DNA of 64,000 nt from Mycolicibacterium litorale. GTDB taxonomy: Bacteria; Actinomycetota; Actinomycetes; Mycobacteriales; Mycobacteriaceae. A program made the position numbers and the translations under genes. This document shows positions 44,201-52,311 of this stretch, piece after piece; the stretch's first letter is position 1; each line of letters opens with the position of its first letter. The stretch lies in contig NZ_AP023287.1 of the NCBI RefSeq assembly GCF_014218295.1, positions 2,852,001-2,916,000 of the forward strand. Direction: 5' to 3'. Below the pieces are notes generated by a model. That model was not told the origin of the DNA, did not search any database, and worked only from the letters and a program-made list of their open reading frames with translations.

Positions 44201-45676
44201 ATGCTCCTGCACGACCTCGTGGCGTCGGCCGCCGCCGCCGATCCGCGGCGCCCCGCGGTCATCGGGCCGGACGGAGCGGCGGTGCCGTTCGACGAGTTCG
44301 ACCGGCAGATCCGTGCGGTCGCCGGATGGGTCGGCGCGCACAGCGCGCCCGGTGACCGCATCGCGGTCGTCGCCGACAACAGCACCGCCTACGCCCGGCT
44401 GTACTACGGGGTGCCCCGCGCCGGCCGGATCCTGACGTTGATCAATCAGCGGCTGCGGCCGGGCGAACAGTACGCCCAGTTGGCGCTCACCCGTCCCACT
44501 GTCGTCGTCGGCGATCCGGTTCACCTGGACCGGCTGACCGAGCTGCGCTCCGAGGTGCCGTCGGTCGTTCGTGTGGTGACGGCCGACGCCGCGGAGCTGA
44601 CCGCGGACCCGGCCGGCTCCGACGCCGCCCGGCCCGCGCCCGACGACCCGGCGTGGCTGCTGTTCACCAGCGGATCCACTGGCACACCGAAAGGCGTTGT
44701 GCACAGCCACCGGTCGGTGCTGGCCGCCGTGCGCGGTTCGGTCGTCGGGCGCGCCGTCGCACCCGGAGGGGTTTATCTGCTGCCGTTCCCGATGTGCCAT
44801 ATCGCCGGGTACAACATGCTGGTGCAGCACGCGGTCGGCGCGACGGTGGTGCTGGCCGCCCAGTTCCGCGCGGATGCGTTCGCGAAGGCCGTCCGCGACC
44901 ACGGCGTGACGGCGTGCTCCCTCGCCCCGACCATGTTGCACGCCCTGTTGACGCACCTAAAGGACACCGGTGCGACGCTTCCGACGCTTCGGTCGATCGC
45001 CTACGGTTCCGCCGCGATTCCCGCCGATCTGTTGCGCACCGCCCTCGACCGCCTCGACGTCGACTTCCATCAGGGCTACGGCATGACCGAGACCAGCGGC
45101 AACGTGACGTTCCTCGGTCCTGCGGAGCACCGCCGCGGCCTCGCCGGCCATCCCGAGATCCTGACCGCCGCCGGGATCCCCCATCCACAGGTCGAGGTGC
45201 GGATCGGTGCCGGCGGCGAGATCCTGGTGCGGGGCGCCCAGGTCGCGGCCCAGTACTGGCCCGACCGGCCCGCGGTGGACCGCGACGGCTGGCTGCCCAC
45301 CGGCGACGTGGGCAGGGTGGACCCCGAGGGCAGGTTGTATGTCGTGGACCGTCGAAAGGACATCGTCGTCACCGGCGGGGAGAACGTGTCCTCACGCGAA
45401 GTCGAGGACGCGCTGACCGCGCACGCCGACGTGGAGTCGGCGGCGGTGGTCGGGGTGCCCGACGAGTACTGGGGTGAGGCGGTCTGCGCGGTGGTGGTCG
45501 CGGTCGACGGTCGGCGTCCGGCCGCGGCGGACCTCATCGCGCACGTACGTGACCGGCTCACCGCGTTCAAACGGCCGCGCCATGTGCTGTTCGTCCAGCG
45601 GCTACCGCTGACGACGAACGGGAAGGTCGACAAGAACGCGGTCCGCCGGTACGCCCGCAGCGAACTTCGGGCGTAA
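44201..45676 (+). CDS. Class I adenylate-forming acyl-CoA ligase
   Basis: A 491-residue acyl-CoA synthetase. The P-loop LLFTSGSTGTPKGVVHSH (about 151-168), the A5 motif QGYGMTETSG (about 292-301), TGDVGRVDPEGRLYVVDR (A7-A8) and the catalytic lysine in TTNGKVDKNAV are present. It is shorter than most FadD proteins and close to the benzoate/long-chain acid ligase group. The ATG is two bases after the rsbP stop, so it is transcribed with the stress genes, which is unusual. Substrate unknown. Confidence 0.88.
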   Translation: MLLHDLVASAAAADPRRPAVIGPDGAAVPFDEFDRQIRAVAGWVGAHSAPGDRIAVVADNSTAYARLYYGVPRAGRILTLINQRLRPGEQYAQLALTRPTVVVGDPVHLDRLTELRSEVPSVVRVVTADAAELTADPAGSDAARPAPDDPAWLLFTSGSTGTPKGVVHSHRSVLAAVRGSVVGRAVAPGGVYLLPFPMCHIAGYNMLVQHAVGATVVLAAQFRADAFAKAVRDHGVTACSLAPTMLHALLTHLKDTGATLPTLRSIAYGSAAIPADLLRTALDRLDVDFHQGYGMTETSGNVTFLGPAEHRRGLAGHPEILTAAGIPHPQVEVRIGAGGEILVRGAQVAAQYWPDRPAVDRDGWLPTGDVGRVDPEGRLYVVDRRKDIVVTGGENVSSREVEDALTAHADVESAAVVGVPDEYWGEAVCAVVVAVDGRRPAAADLIAHVRDRLTAFKRPRHVLFVQRLPLTTNGKVDKNAVRRYARSELRA

Positions 45677-45692
45677 CCGGCGGGCCGTCTCG

Positions 45693-45947
45693 TCAGTTGC
45701 CGGTCTGCTCGGACTTCTGCCGCTCCTCGGCGACCTTCGCCGAGCCTCGGGCGGCCTCGGCTTCGGCTTCCTTCCTGGCGGCGTCGCGCTGAGCGTCGGC
45801 CTTGTCCTGCTGCGCCTGACCCTCGCGGTACAGGTCGTCGCGGCCGAGCACGGCGCCGGTGACTTCCTTGACCTTGCCCTTCACCCCTTCGACCGCGCCC
45901 TTGACGGCCTCTTCCGGCCCGGTGTTGCCGCTGTTGTCATCGGCCAT
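45693..45947 (-). CDS. CsbD-like general stress protein
   Basis: An 84-residue hydrophilic protein with the CsbD pattern GKVKEVTGAVLGRDDLYREGQAQQDKADAQ-like repeat organisation at about 24-53, flanked by a charged helical tail. B. subtilis CsbD is a SigB-dependent stress protein, and homologues are common in actinobacteria. The start ATG 45947 follows AGGAAGGAT. A SigF/SigB-like promoter (GGTTT-N17-GGGAAC) lies 53 bases upstream. It is convergent with the acyl-CoA ligase gene. Confidence 0.83.
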   Translation of the reverse strand: MADDNSGNTGPEEAVKGAVEGVKGKVKEVTGAVLGRDDLYREGQAQQDKADAQRDAARKEAEAEAARGSAKVAEERQKSEQTGN

Positions 45948-46000
45948 GATCGCTGGATCCTTCCTGTTCCCGGCCCCGCGTCGAGGCGTTCGGGAGGTCT

Positions 46001-46028
46001 GTTCCCTGAAGTGATCATGTGCCAAACC
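46001..46028 (-). promoter_or_regulatory. SigF/SigB-type promoter of the csbD-like gene
   Basis: On the minus strand GGTTT (46028-46024), 17 bases, GGGAAC (46006-46001). The -35 element is perfect; the -10 differs from GGGTA at one base and matches the Bacillus SigB GGGWAW form. It leaves a leader of about 45-50 bases. Confidence 0.55.
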
Positions 46029-46132
46029 TGGCGCCGCGCGGACGGTGATGTCACAACGATGACGAAATGCCGGGTTCCGTTTGCCGCCTTCGCTCGGCGG
46101 CTAACCGGGCCGCGAACGGAGGAACGGGGACC

Positions 46133-46756
46133 ATGGTGAAAGCGATAGTGCGGGCGGCCGGCCAGGTGGTCGAGGCGGCCGGGTCGACGGTGGGCATCCG
46201 GTGCGGCACCGAGGAACCACCCCATACGACGCAACGTCTTTCGGACTCTGTCGAGATTCGCCGTTACCAGCAACGCATCGCCGCCGAGACCACGGTGTCG
46301 GCCGACGAGGAATCGGCGCGCAACGAGGGTTTCCGCCGACTGGCGGGCTACATCTTCGGAAGCAACCACGGCGACACCGAGATCGCGATGACCGCGCCGG
46401 TGGCTCAGCAGCGTGGTACCACCATCGCGATGACGGCACCGGTGGCGCAGTCCAGCGGTGGCGGTGGCGACTGGACGATCCGGTTCTTCATGCCGTCCCG
46501 ATGGACGATGGACACCCTGCCGACTCCGAACGACGACCGCGTGCGCTTGACCGTCACGCCGGCCGAGACGGTCGCCGTGCTGAGGTTCTCCGGCGACCGC
46601 GGCGGACCGGCCGTCGCCCGCCGCACCGCAGAACTGCGAGACACCGAGTTCGAGCCCACCGGTGAACCCGCCGCATGGTTCTACGATCCGCCGTGGACGC
46701 TACCGTTCCGGCGACGCAACGAGATCGCGATACCGGTCCGACCGCGCACGGGCTGA
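46133..46756 (+). CDS. SOUL family heme-binding-like protein
   Basis: A 207-residue protein of the SOUL/HEBP family. EIRRYQQRIAAETTV (about 40-54), the repeated EIAMTAPVAQQ and TIAMTAPVAQS (about 83-104) and WTIRFFMPSRWTM (about 112-124) are the family hallmarks. Eukaryotic members bind heme or tetrapyrroles; bacterial function is not known. The ATG follows GGAGGAAC. It is divergent from the csbD-like gene and convergent with the sigma factor gene. It may belong to the local stress set, as an inference. Confidence 0.87.
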   Translation: MVKAIVRAAGQVVEAAGSTVGIRCGTEEPPHTTQRLSDSVEIRRYQQRIAAETTVSADEESARNEGFRRLAGYIFGSNHGDTEIAMTAPVAQQRGTTIAMTAPVAQSSGGGGDWTIRFFMPSRWTMDTLPTPNDDRVRLTVTPAETVAVLRFSGDRGGPAVARRTAELRDTEFEPTGEPAAWFYDPPWTLPFRRRNEIAIPVRPRTG

Positions 46757-46762
46757 TCCGGC

Positions 46763-47572
46763 TCAGCTCATCCCGTCACGCAACTGCTGGAGTGTCTTGG
46801 CGAGGATGCGCGAGACCTGCATCTGTGAGACGCCGATGCGCTCGGCGATCTGCGTCTGCGTCATCGACGCGAAGAACCTGAGGCTGATCACCGTGCGTTC
46901 GCGTTCGGACAACGCCGCCAGGAGCGGGCGCAGCGATTCCCGATCGGTGATGTGCTCCATGTCGCCGTCGACCGCGCCGAGCGTGTCGGCGAGTGAGCGC
47001 GTCGTATCGTCGGCCGAGGAGATCGGGCTGTCGATCGAGCGCAGACTGTAGGAGTCGCCGGCGACCAGGCACTCGACCACTTCCTGCCGATCCGCCCCCA
47101 GTTCGAGGGCCAGATCGGACGCGGTCGGGGCGCGCCCCAGCGACTGCGTCAACCGGGGTGTGGCCCTGGTGATCTGGACGTGCAGATCCTTGAGCCGACG
47201 TGGTACGTGCATGGCCCACCCGTTGTCCCGGAAGTGGCGCCGGATCTCGCCGAGCATCGTCGGCACCGCGAAGGACAGGAAATTGGCGCCGTTCTCCGGG
47301 TCGAACCGGTTGACCGCATGCATCAGGCCGACCCGCGCGATCTGCACGAGATCGTCGAGGTTCTCACCCTTGCGGTGGTAGCGGAACGCGATGTGGTCGG
47401 CCAGCGGCAGGCAACGGGTGACGATGCGTTCGCGCTGGCGGAGGAATTCCGGGGACTCGGCGGACAGCGCCGCCAGGAGCCGGAACATGTCGGGAACGTC
47501 TGCGTAGTCGTCTTGTGTGCGGGTCGACGGCTTGGCAACCGTCACCTGGGGGGTGTCGTCAATGATCGTCAT
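46763..47572 (-). CDS. sigF: Stress/sporulation-type sigma factor (SigF/SigB family)
   Basis: A 269-residue group 3 sigma factor. Region 2 contains CLPLADHIAFRYHRKGENLDDLVQIARVGL (about 54-83 without a full region 1), then NFLSFAVPTMLGEIRRHFRDNGW (about 97-119), VPRRLKDLH, region 3 and region 4 with the helix-turn-helix TQIAERIGVSQMQVSRILAK (about 241-260). It resembles M. tuberculosis SigF (YADVPEMF-type N-terminus: here YADVPDMFRLL) but may be a second paralogue, since no anti-sigma rsbW (usfX) lies upstream. GGAAGGA precedes the ATG. The symbol is by family and the genome may have another sigF. Confidence 0.85.
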   Translation of the reverse strand: MTIIDDTPQVTVAKPSTRTQDDYADVPDMFRLLAALSAESPEFLRQRERIVTRCLPLADHIAFRYHRKGENLDDLVQIARVGLMHAVNRFDPENGANFLSFAVPTMLGEIRRHFRDNGWAMHVPRRLKDLHVQITRATPRLTQSLGRAPTASDLALELGADRQEVVECLVAGDSYSLRSIDSPISSADDTTRSLADTLGAVDGDMEHITDRESLRPLLAALSERERTVISLRFFASMTQTQIAERIGVSQMQVSRILAKTLQQLRDGMS

Positions 47573-48121
47573 CGCGGGTCCTTCCGGACTCGGTGCGGAC
47601 GCGAAGTCAACGCCGTTGGGACGGCGCGTGCCTCACTGTTCCGGGAGACGGAGAACTGCTGTCACGCTGGGCGCTACACCACGCGGAGGACATCGGCGGT
47701 AATGAGAGACCGTTGGCTCGATCGGACTATCGCCTACAGCGGTCCGCTTTGCACTAAACGGTGGCGCCTCCCGGACGGGATGTGTGTCACTCTACCCCCT
47801 CGACGCGGCTACGTCGCGGTTGTGATCCCGGAAGTTCCGAGATGTGCGCAATCAGTCGTCGCCGCGGCTGCGGCGGCCGGAATATGCGGACACGTCAACG
47901 GGAGTCACAGCAAAACCCCAGGTAGAGGCCTTCCTGAGAACCTCCTAAACCTTGTAGTAATACGACGCATTCCGTAGTAATCTGCGTCACAGGTTGAGAA
48001 GACCAGCCAGCGGCGAGGTCATTCGCGTAAGGCTTGCCGGCCATCCCCGGCGGCGCGCAAGCTGTGGTTTCGCGGTGGCCGCAACACCCATCGGGGCATC
48101 ACAATCGAGGGAGTCCCACCC
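47573..48121. other. Gene-free divergent region between sigF and the STAS gene
   Basis: These 549 bases hold no credible coding frame on either strand. The right half is less GC-rich, notably 47900-48000. It holds paired GTAGTAAT repeats and an inverted repeat (see 47954-47988). No SigF-type promoter was found by eye on either strand. Both divergent genes must have their control sequences here, so regulatory RNA or several operators are possible. Confidence 0.6.
47954..47988. repeat. Direct repeat GTAGTAAT and overlapping dyad
   Basis: GTAGTAAT occurs at 47954-47961 and 47974-47981, exactly 20 bases (two helical turns) apart. An overlapping inverted pair GACGCA (47964-47969) and TGCGTC (47983-47988) is separated by 13 bases. 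It sits about 135 bases before the STAS gene. This is a regulator-site candidate with no known binder. Confidence 0.5.
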
Positions 48122-48568
48122 ATGATGGACATCGGCACCGTCCGGGTTTTCCGCCCCGACCCATCGGCATCCGAGGCGCCCCAACGGTGCGGCCGGGCCG
48201 TCTTCTCGATCCGATCACTCTCGCCGACACTTTCGGTGGTCACCGCGGTCGGCGACGTGGACGCCACCAACGGCCGCGACCTCGGCCGCTACGTCGAGCG
48301 CCACACGGCGACCGCGTCGCAGTTGATCGTGGATCTGAGCGGCGTCGCGTTCTTCGGTTCGCAGGGTTTCAGCGCACTGCACTACATGAGTGTGGGCTGC
48401 GCGCGGATCGACGTGGACTGGGTGATCGTGCCGGGCAGGGAGGTGCGCCGGTTGCTGCGCATCTGCGATCCCCAGGGTGAACTACCCCTCGCCGACAGTG
48501 TCGAGTCCGCACGCGGACGGCTCGACCGGGTCGCGCGTCGGCGGCAACCGATCTCCTGGGCGGGTTGA
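48122..48568 (+). CDS. STAS-domain anti-anti-sigma factor (RsbV type)
   Basis: A 148-residue protein with an N-terminal extension (about 1-28) and a STAS domain (about 30-125). LSVVTAVGDVDATN matches strand 1 and the loop of RsbV-type antagonists. The phosphorylatable serine sits in DLSGVAFFGSQGFSAL (serine about 80), where the usual DS is GS. When dephosphorylated, such a protein sequesters an anti-sigma kinase and frees the sigma factor. It is divergent from the SigF-type gene and is a plausible substrate of the RsbP phosphatase. The start may be either of two adjacent ATG codons; GAGGGAG precedes them. Confidence 0.85.
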   Translation: MMDIGTVRVFRPDPSASEAPQRCGRAVFSIRSLSPTLSVVTAVGDVDATNGRDLGRYVERHTATASQLIVDLSGVAFFGSQGFSALHYMSVGCARIDVDWVIVPGREVRRLLRICDPQGELPLADSVESARGRLDRVARRRQPISWAG

Positions 48569-48618
48569 GCCGGACCCCAGCCCTGAGATCAGTTGCGCCG
48601 GCGAGGGTTTCGGCGCCG

Positions 48619-48846
48619 TCAAGTGGCGAGCTCGACCTCGTAGCACACAGCGTACCGCCGGAAGTTGGGCGTCGGACGGAACAGATGGCCCGCGTCGGGC
48701 GACCACGTCACCACCCGCAACAGGCGCTTGTACGAGGGCAGTTGCTTGGCCACCAGTTCGGCCAGCGCAGCGCGGGGTGAATACCCGCAACGATCGTCAA
48801 CGTCCTTCGGGAGCAGCACATCCCACATGGTTTCCTCGAACCGCAT
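48619..48846 (-). CDS. Small hypothetical protein
   Basis: A 75-residue protein starting MRFEETMWDVLLPKDVDD and ending RRYAVCYEVELAT. It is well balanced in composition and unlikely to be noise, with a GYSPRAALAELVAKQLPSYKRLL helix. The ATG at 48846 was chosen over a GTG seven codons upstream. No family recognised. It is convergent with the STAS gene, 50 bases away. Confidence 0.55.
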   Translation of the reverse strand: MRFEETMWDVLLPKDVDDRCGYSPRAALAELVAKQLPSYKRLLRVVTWSPDAGHLFRPTPNFRRYAVCYEVELAT

Positions 48847-48928
48847 GCCAGAAGTCTCAGGCGTCACGGCTGACGAACGGGGACCTCACGCCGACGTGTC
48901 GGAGATCGAGACCAATTAGTGACCTTGC

Positions 48929-49729
48929 TCACATCGGGCCCACCGGGTCGAAGCGCACCCGGTAGGTCGTCGACCAGTTCTTGCCGGTGACCAGGAATTG
49001 TCCGTCGCCGGCATAGGCAATTCCGTTGAGCACGTTGCGCTCCGGCTCCCCCCGCCGGAGCACCGAGGCGTCGACCGAGGCGGTCACCGTCCCGGTTCCC
49101 GGATCGATCCGCACGATCTCGTCGGTCGGCCAGACGTTGGCCCACACGTCTCCGTCGACGCATTCCAGCTCGTTGAGTCCGGCGATGGACACGCCGCCCG
49201 GTCTCGTGACGGTGACGCCGCCGGTTTCGGAGAAGCCGGTGGGTTCGACGAACCGCAACCGGTCGGTGCCGTCGCTGCGCACGATCCGGTCGCCGTCGAA
49301 GCACACCCCCCATCCCTCACCGTCGATCGGGACTTCGCGACGTAATTCGAATGTCGTTGTGTCCCACTCGATAGCGACACCGTCACGGTAGGTGACCTGC
49401 CAGATGCCGGTGCCGACGCTCGTCATGCCCTCACCGAAGTAGCCGCCCGGCAGCGGCACCGAACGGCGCACCGCACCGGTGTCGGGGTCGAGCTCCCGCA
49501 GCTGGGATTGCCCGGCCAGTCCGGTGGTCTCCAGCAGTGTGTCACCGTCGAACTCCAGCCCCTGGGTGAAGGCCGCCGGATCGTGGGGCATCTCGCCGAG
49601 CACCGTGATACGAAGCTGTTGCGGGGCATCGGGAGCCGCCGCGGCGTCATGGGCGTCGGCGCACCCCGCCACGAGCAGCGCGGTGGTGGCGCATGCCGTG
49701 GCGAGCACACGTAGCGCGGTCATCACCAC
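48929..49729 (-). CDS. Glutaminyl-peptide cyclotransferase-like lipoprotein (plant-type QC)
   Basis: A 266-residue exported protein. The signal peptide ends with the lipobox LLVAGC (cysteine 23), so it should be lipid-anchored outside the membrane. The mature part is the five-bladed propeller of the plant/bacterial glutaminyl cyclase family: FTQGLEFDGDTLLETTGLAGQS, PLPGGYFGEGMTSVG, ELECVDGDVWANVWPTDEIVRIDP and LNGIAYAGDGQFLVTGKNW. Such enzymes turn N-terminal glutamine into pyroglutamate. Two ATG codons lie two codons apart at the start. Confidence 0.88.
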   Translation of the reverse strand: MVMTALRVLATACATTALLVAGCADAHDAAAAPDAPQQLRITVLGEMPHDPAAFTQGLEFDGDTLLETTGLAGQSQLRELDPDTGAVRRSVPLPGGYFGEGMTSVGTGIWQVTYRDGVAIEWDTTTFELRREVPIDGEGWGVCFDGDRIVRSDGTDRLRFVEPTGFSETGGVTVTRPGGVSIAGLNELECVDGDVWANVWPTDEIVRIDPGTGTVTASVDASVLRRGEPERNVLNGIAYAGDGQFLVTGKNWSTTYRVRFDPVGPM

Positions 49730-49756
49730 ATGGTGCCCTATCGCCCACCGCGCCGT

Positions 49757-50368
49757 TCAGCCACGGTAGAACAGAGCCGGCGGCAGCGCACGCAACCCTC
49801 CCCCGCTGTTGCTCGCGGCGAAACCGACCGAGGCTCGCGGGATCTCACTACCCAGGCGGATGTCACCGATGCGGTGGAAGCGGCCGATCAGGCCCCCCAG
49901 CAGGAAGTCGAGCCGGTCGCCCCGGCTCAGCGCACCGGAGCGTGATCCGGCCGGGGCCGACGCACCGAAGACGACGGGACGCACCCCCGCCAGGTACGGC
50001 CACAGTGAGGAGTACAGCTGGTTGTCGGCACGTGTGGTGGGGAACGCGACGTGGTGCAGTGGCGCGCCGTCGCCGGAGGAGGCGAACAGGAAGTCCTGGT
50101 CGTCGCCGGGGCCGTAGGCGTCGGGGAACTTGACGCAGACTGTGCGCACGACGGCGTCCCGGCTGAGCGGGGCGATCCGCACGAAGGTGGTGTAGCGCCG
50201 CCCGGGGCGCAGCAGTTGGGTCAGGCCGGGAAGGCGGGCGTCGTCGTCGAAGGTCACGTCGGCTTGGAAAACCTGACCGGGTTCGGCGAACACGCGCAGC
50301 GGGTCGCCGAGTGCACCCGAGACGGTTGAGCGGACGGTGTGCGGCAGCGTCGCCAGGTTGTCACCCAT
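49757..50368 (-). CDS. Conserved protein with a catalase-like domain outline
   Basis: A 203-residue soluble protein. The pattern RVFAEPGQVFQADVTFDD, then YTTFVRIAPLS and VRTVCVKFPDAYGPGDDQDFLFASS resembles the core barrel of catalase-fold proteins, but the heme tyrosine and histidine motifs are not visible, so enzyme activity is doubtful. Function unknown. A GGGTAG element (50383-50378) lies nine bases before the ATG, the same spacing as at other SigF-type promoters here, although its -35 match is weak. Confidence 0.65.
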   Translation of the reverse strand: MGDNLATLPHTVRSTVSGALGDPLRVFAEPGQVFQADVTFDDDARLPGLTQLLRPGRRYTTFVRIAPLSRDAVVRTVCVKFPDAYGPGDDQDFLFASSGDGAPLHHVAFPTTRADNQLYSSLWPYLAGVRPVVFGASAPAGSRSGALSRGDRLDFLLGGLIGRFHRIGDIRLGSEIPRASVGFAASNSGGGLRALPPALFYRG

Positions 50369-50397
50369 GTGCCGTGACTACCCAGACGTGGCGAATC

Positions 50398-50949
50398 TCA
50401 ACATGACGCCGGCCGACGCCCCATCAGCCACGCCGTCCCCGATCCTTCACCGGCAGCGACGACGTCGAGGGCGGCGAACGCGGTGGTCAGTTCGCCTGCA
50501 CGGACGCGGAACCGGCCGGGCGCGGCGCCGACTTCGCTCAACGCGGCGATCGCCAGCAGCCCTCCCGGCGCGAGTCGGGTGACCAGCGCTGCGTCGAGGC
50601 GCTCGTCGCGGAAGAGGTGGCAGACGATGACGTCGGCCGGCGGCCCGGCGGGCAGTCCGCCGTCGAGGTCTGCCACCTCGAACCGGCACCGACCGGCCAC
50701 CCGCCGGTCCCGCGCCGCGGCGGCGGCGTGCGCGATCGCGACCGCGGAGACGTCGACCCCGTGCACCGCCATGCCGCGTTCGGCCAGCCACACGGCGGTG
50801 CGGCCCTGCCCGCAGGCGATGTCGAGTGCGAACCCGGTCGTGGGGAACGCGTGGGCGTGAGCGGCGAACACCTCGGGCGGGCCGACCTTCTGTCTCGGCG
50901 TCGGCCCCTCGGCCAGGTACCGGCGGTCCCAGTGCTCGGCGTCGCTCAT
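50398..50949 (-). CDS. SAM-dependent methyltransferase
   Basis: A 183-residue class I methyltransferase starting MSDAEHWDRRYLAEG. Motif I is ALDIACGQGRTAVWLAERG (about 44-62), followed by the acidic GVDVS strand and ADVIVCHLFRDERLD. It resembles the TehB/thiopurine-type family that methylates tellurite or small molecules. The ATG at 50949 separates it from the acyltransferase stop at 50952 by two bases. Substrate unknown. Confidence 0.85.
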   Translation of the reverse strand: MSDAEHWDRRYLAEGPTPRQKVGPPEVFAAHAHAFPTTGFALDIACGQGRTAVWLAERGMAVHGVDVSAVAIAHAAAAARDRRVAGRCRFEVADLDGGLPAGPPADVIVCHLFRDERLDAALVTRLAPGGLLAIAALSEVGAAPGRFRVRAGELTTAFAALDVVAAGEGSGTAWLMGRRPASC

Positions 50950-50951
50950 CG

Positions 50952-52250
50952 TCACCGGGACGCCACCGATGCCGAGGCCGGGGCTCCGGCCACCGCTGAG
51001 CCCGCCCAGATCCGGGCGGCGACCGCGGCGGTGAGGAAGCCGCCGAGCGCAACCCACCCGGCGGTGCCGGCCAGCCCCTGTTTGGCCATGAGCGCCAAGG
51101 CCACCCCGGCCGCACAGACCAGCGCACCGGTGACGGCCGACCGGGCACCGGTGGCAGCAACTCGGTCGTCCCACCATGGAAGCCGGCGGTGCTCGAGCGG
51201 TGAGAGCAGGCGGAACAGCGCGGCCATGACCCCGGCGAACACGACGGCCCGTAGGGCCAGCATCGCCCAGAAGTCCGACGCCTCGACATCGTAGGCGTCG
51301 AGTCCGACGGCGTGCAGCGAGAACGCCGCGACCGCGATGGCGGGGATGTGCCACAGGTAGAGCGTCATCGCTCCGGCGTTGCCCGAGGCGACGATGCGCC
51401 AGACGCGCGGCCGGTCCGCCCACCGCCGGATCGGCGCGGCGACGGCCACGAAGGCGCACGACATCCACGTGCAGTGCAGTCCGAGCAGCAGCGTCGGGGG
51501 CGAGACGTTGGAGACGTGCTCGGCACCGGTGACGACCAGCGCGACCTCGTAGGCGCCGGTGACCACGAGCGCGCACTGCGCCGCAAGTGCCGCGACAGCG
51601 ACGAGCAGTGCGGACCGCGGGCTGATCAGCCGGCGGGCGTAGGCGACGCCGATCACCACGGGGATCGACCAGATGAGGAGGAAGTTGGCGATGCCGGATT
51701 CCGGTGTGCCGACGGCGAATCGGATGCGGTCGACCGCCCATGCGGCGGCCAGCAGCGCGATGACCACGACAGCGAACGTCCGGCCGGTCCGCAGGTGGGT
51801 CAGCGACGGCACGAGGGCCAGGGCGATCAGGTAGACACCCAGGAACCACAGCAGCGCGACGCTCTCGCGGCCCAGCGCGTCCGCCGACTGCACACCGAGC
51901 AGCAGCCGCACCAGGAGCAGGGCGGTGACCCACACCGCCAGATACCAGAAGACGGGGCGGCACAGCCGTTGGGCGCGGGTGAACAACCATGTGCCCCACG
52001 GGGTACCGGACCGACTGCCATAGGCGCCCGCAGCCCCACCGGCGAGGAAGAACAGCGGCATCACCTGCACGACCCAGGTGACCGGCGCGAGCGCGGGCAC
52101 GGCGCCCAGCAGGTTGCCGATCCGCACACCGCCGGAATCGATGGTGGCGAGCAGCAGGGCGCAGTGCCCGAACATGACCACCACCAGCGCCGCGAGGCGG
52201 GCGACGTCGACGGCGCGGTCACGCTGGCGAACGGTGTCGGAGGTCGGCAT
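50952..52250 (-). CDS. Membrane-bound acyltransferase (acyltransferase 3 / OafA family)
   Basis: A 432-residue integral membrane protein with about 10-11 transmembrane helices. The N-terminus RDRAVDVARLAALVVVMFGH (about 10-29) has the arginine/aspartate motif of acyltransferase 3 proteins and the conserved histidine. LFFLAGGAAGAYG, TLYLWHIPAIAV and YLAVW motifs continue the family pattern. Such enzymes acylate cell-wall or extracellular sugars. The ATG at 52250 is used because sequence further upstream is the arsC remnant. It is followed closely by the methyltransferase gene. Confidence 0.85.
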   Translation of the reverse strand: MPTSDTVRQRDRAVDVARLAALVVVMFGHCALLLATIDSGGVRIGNLLGAVPALAPVTWVVQVMPLFFLAGGAAGAYGSRSGTPWGTWLFTRAQRLCRPVFWYLAVWVTALLLVRLLLGVQSADALGRESVALLWFLGVYLIALALVPSLTHLRTGRTFAVVVIALLAAAWAVDRIRFAVGTPESGIANFLLIWSIPVVIGVAYARRLISPRSALLVAVAALAAQCALVVTGAYEVALVVTGAEHVSNVSPPTLLLGLHCTWMSCAFVAVAAPIRRWADRPRVWRIVASGNAGAMTLYLWHIPAIAVAAFSLHAVGLDAYDVEASDFWAMLALRAVVFAGVMAALFRLLSPLEHRRLPWWDDRVAATGARSAVTGALVCAAGVALALMAKQGLAGTAGWVALGGFLTAAVAARIWAGSAVAGAPASASVASR

Positions 52251-52311
52251 GGGTCCAGCATGCCCGCGGCGCCGGCCCGCGGGCTGAGTAGGACTACCCG
52301 ACATCACCGGG

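Noticed and set aside
46083..46101. GCCGCC / GGCGGC hairpin before the SOUL gene as a terminator or riboswitch
   Set aside because: There is no T run or larger fold around it and such GC hairpins are common in this genome; too weak to annotate.
47573..48121. SigF-type promoters for the sigma factor or STAS gene
   Set aside because: GTTT and GGGG-like strings are present but with wrong spacing (for example 22 bases) on both strands.
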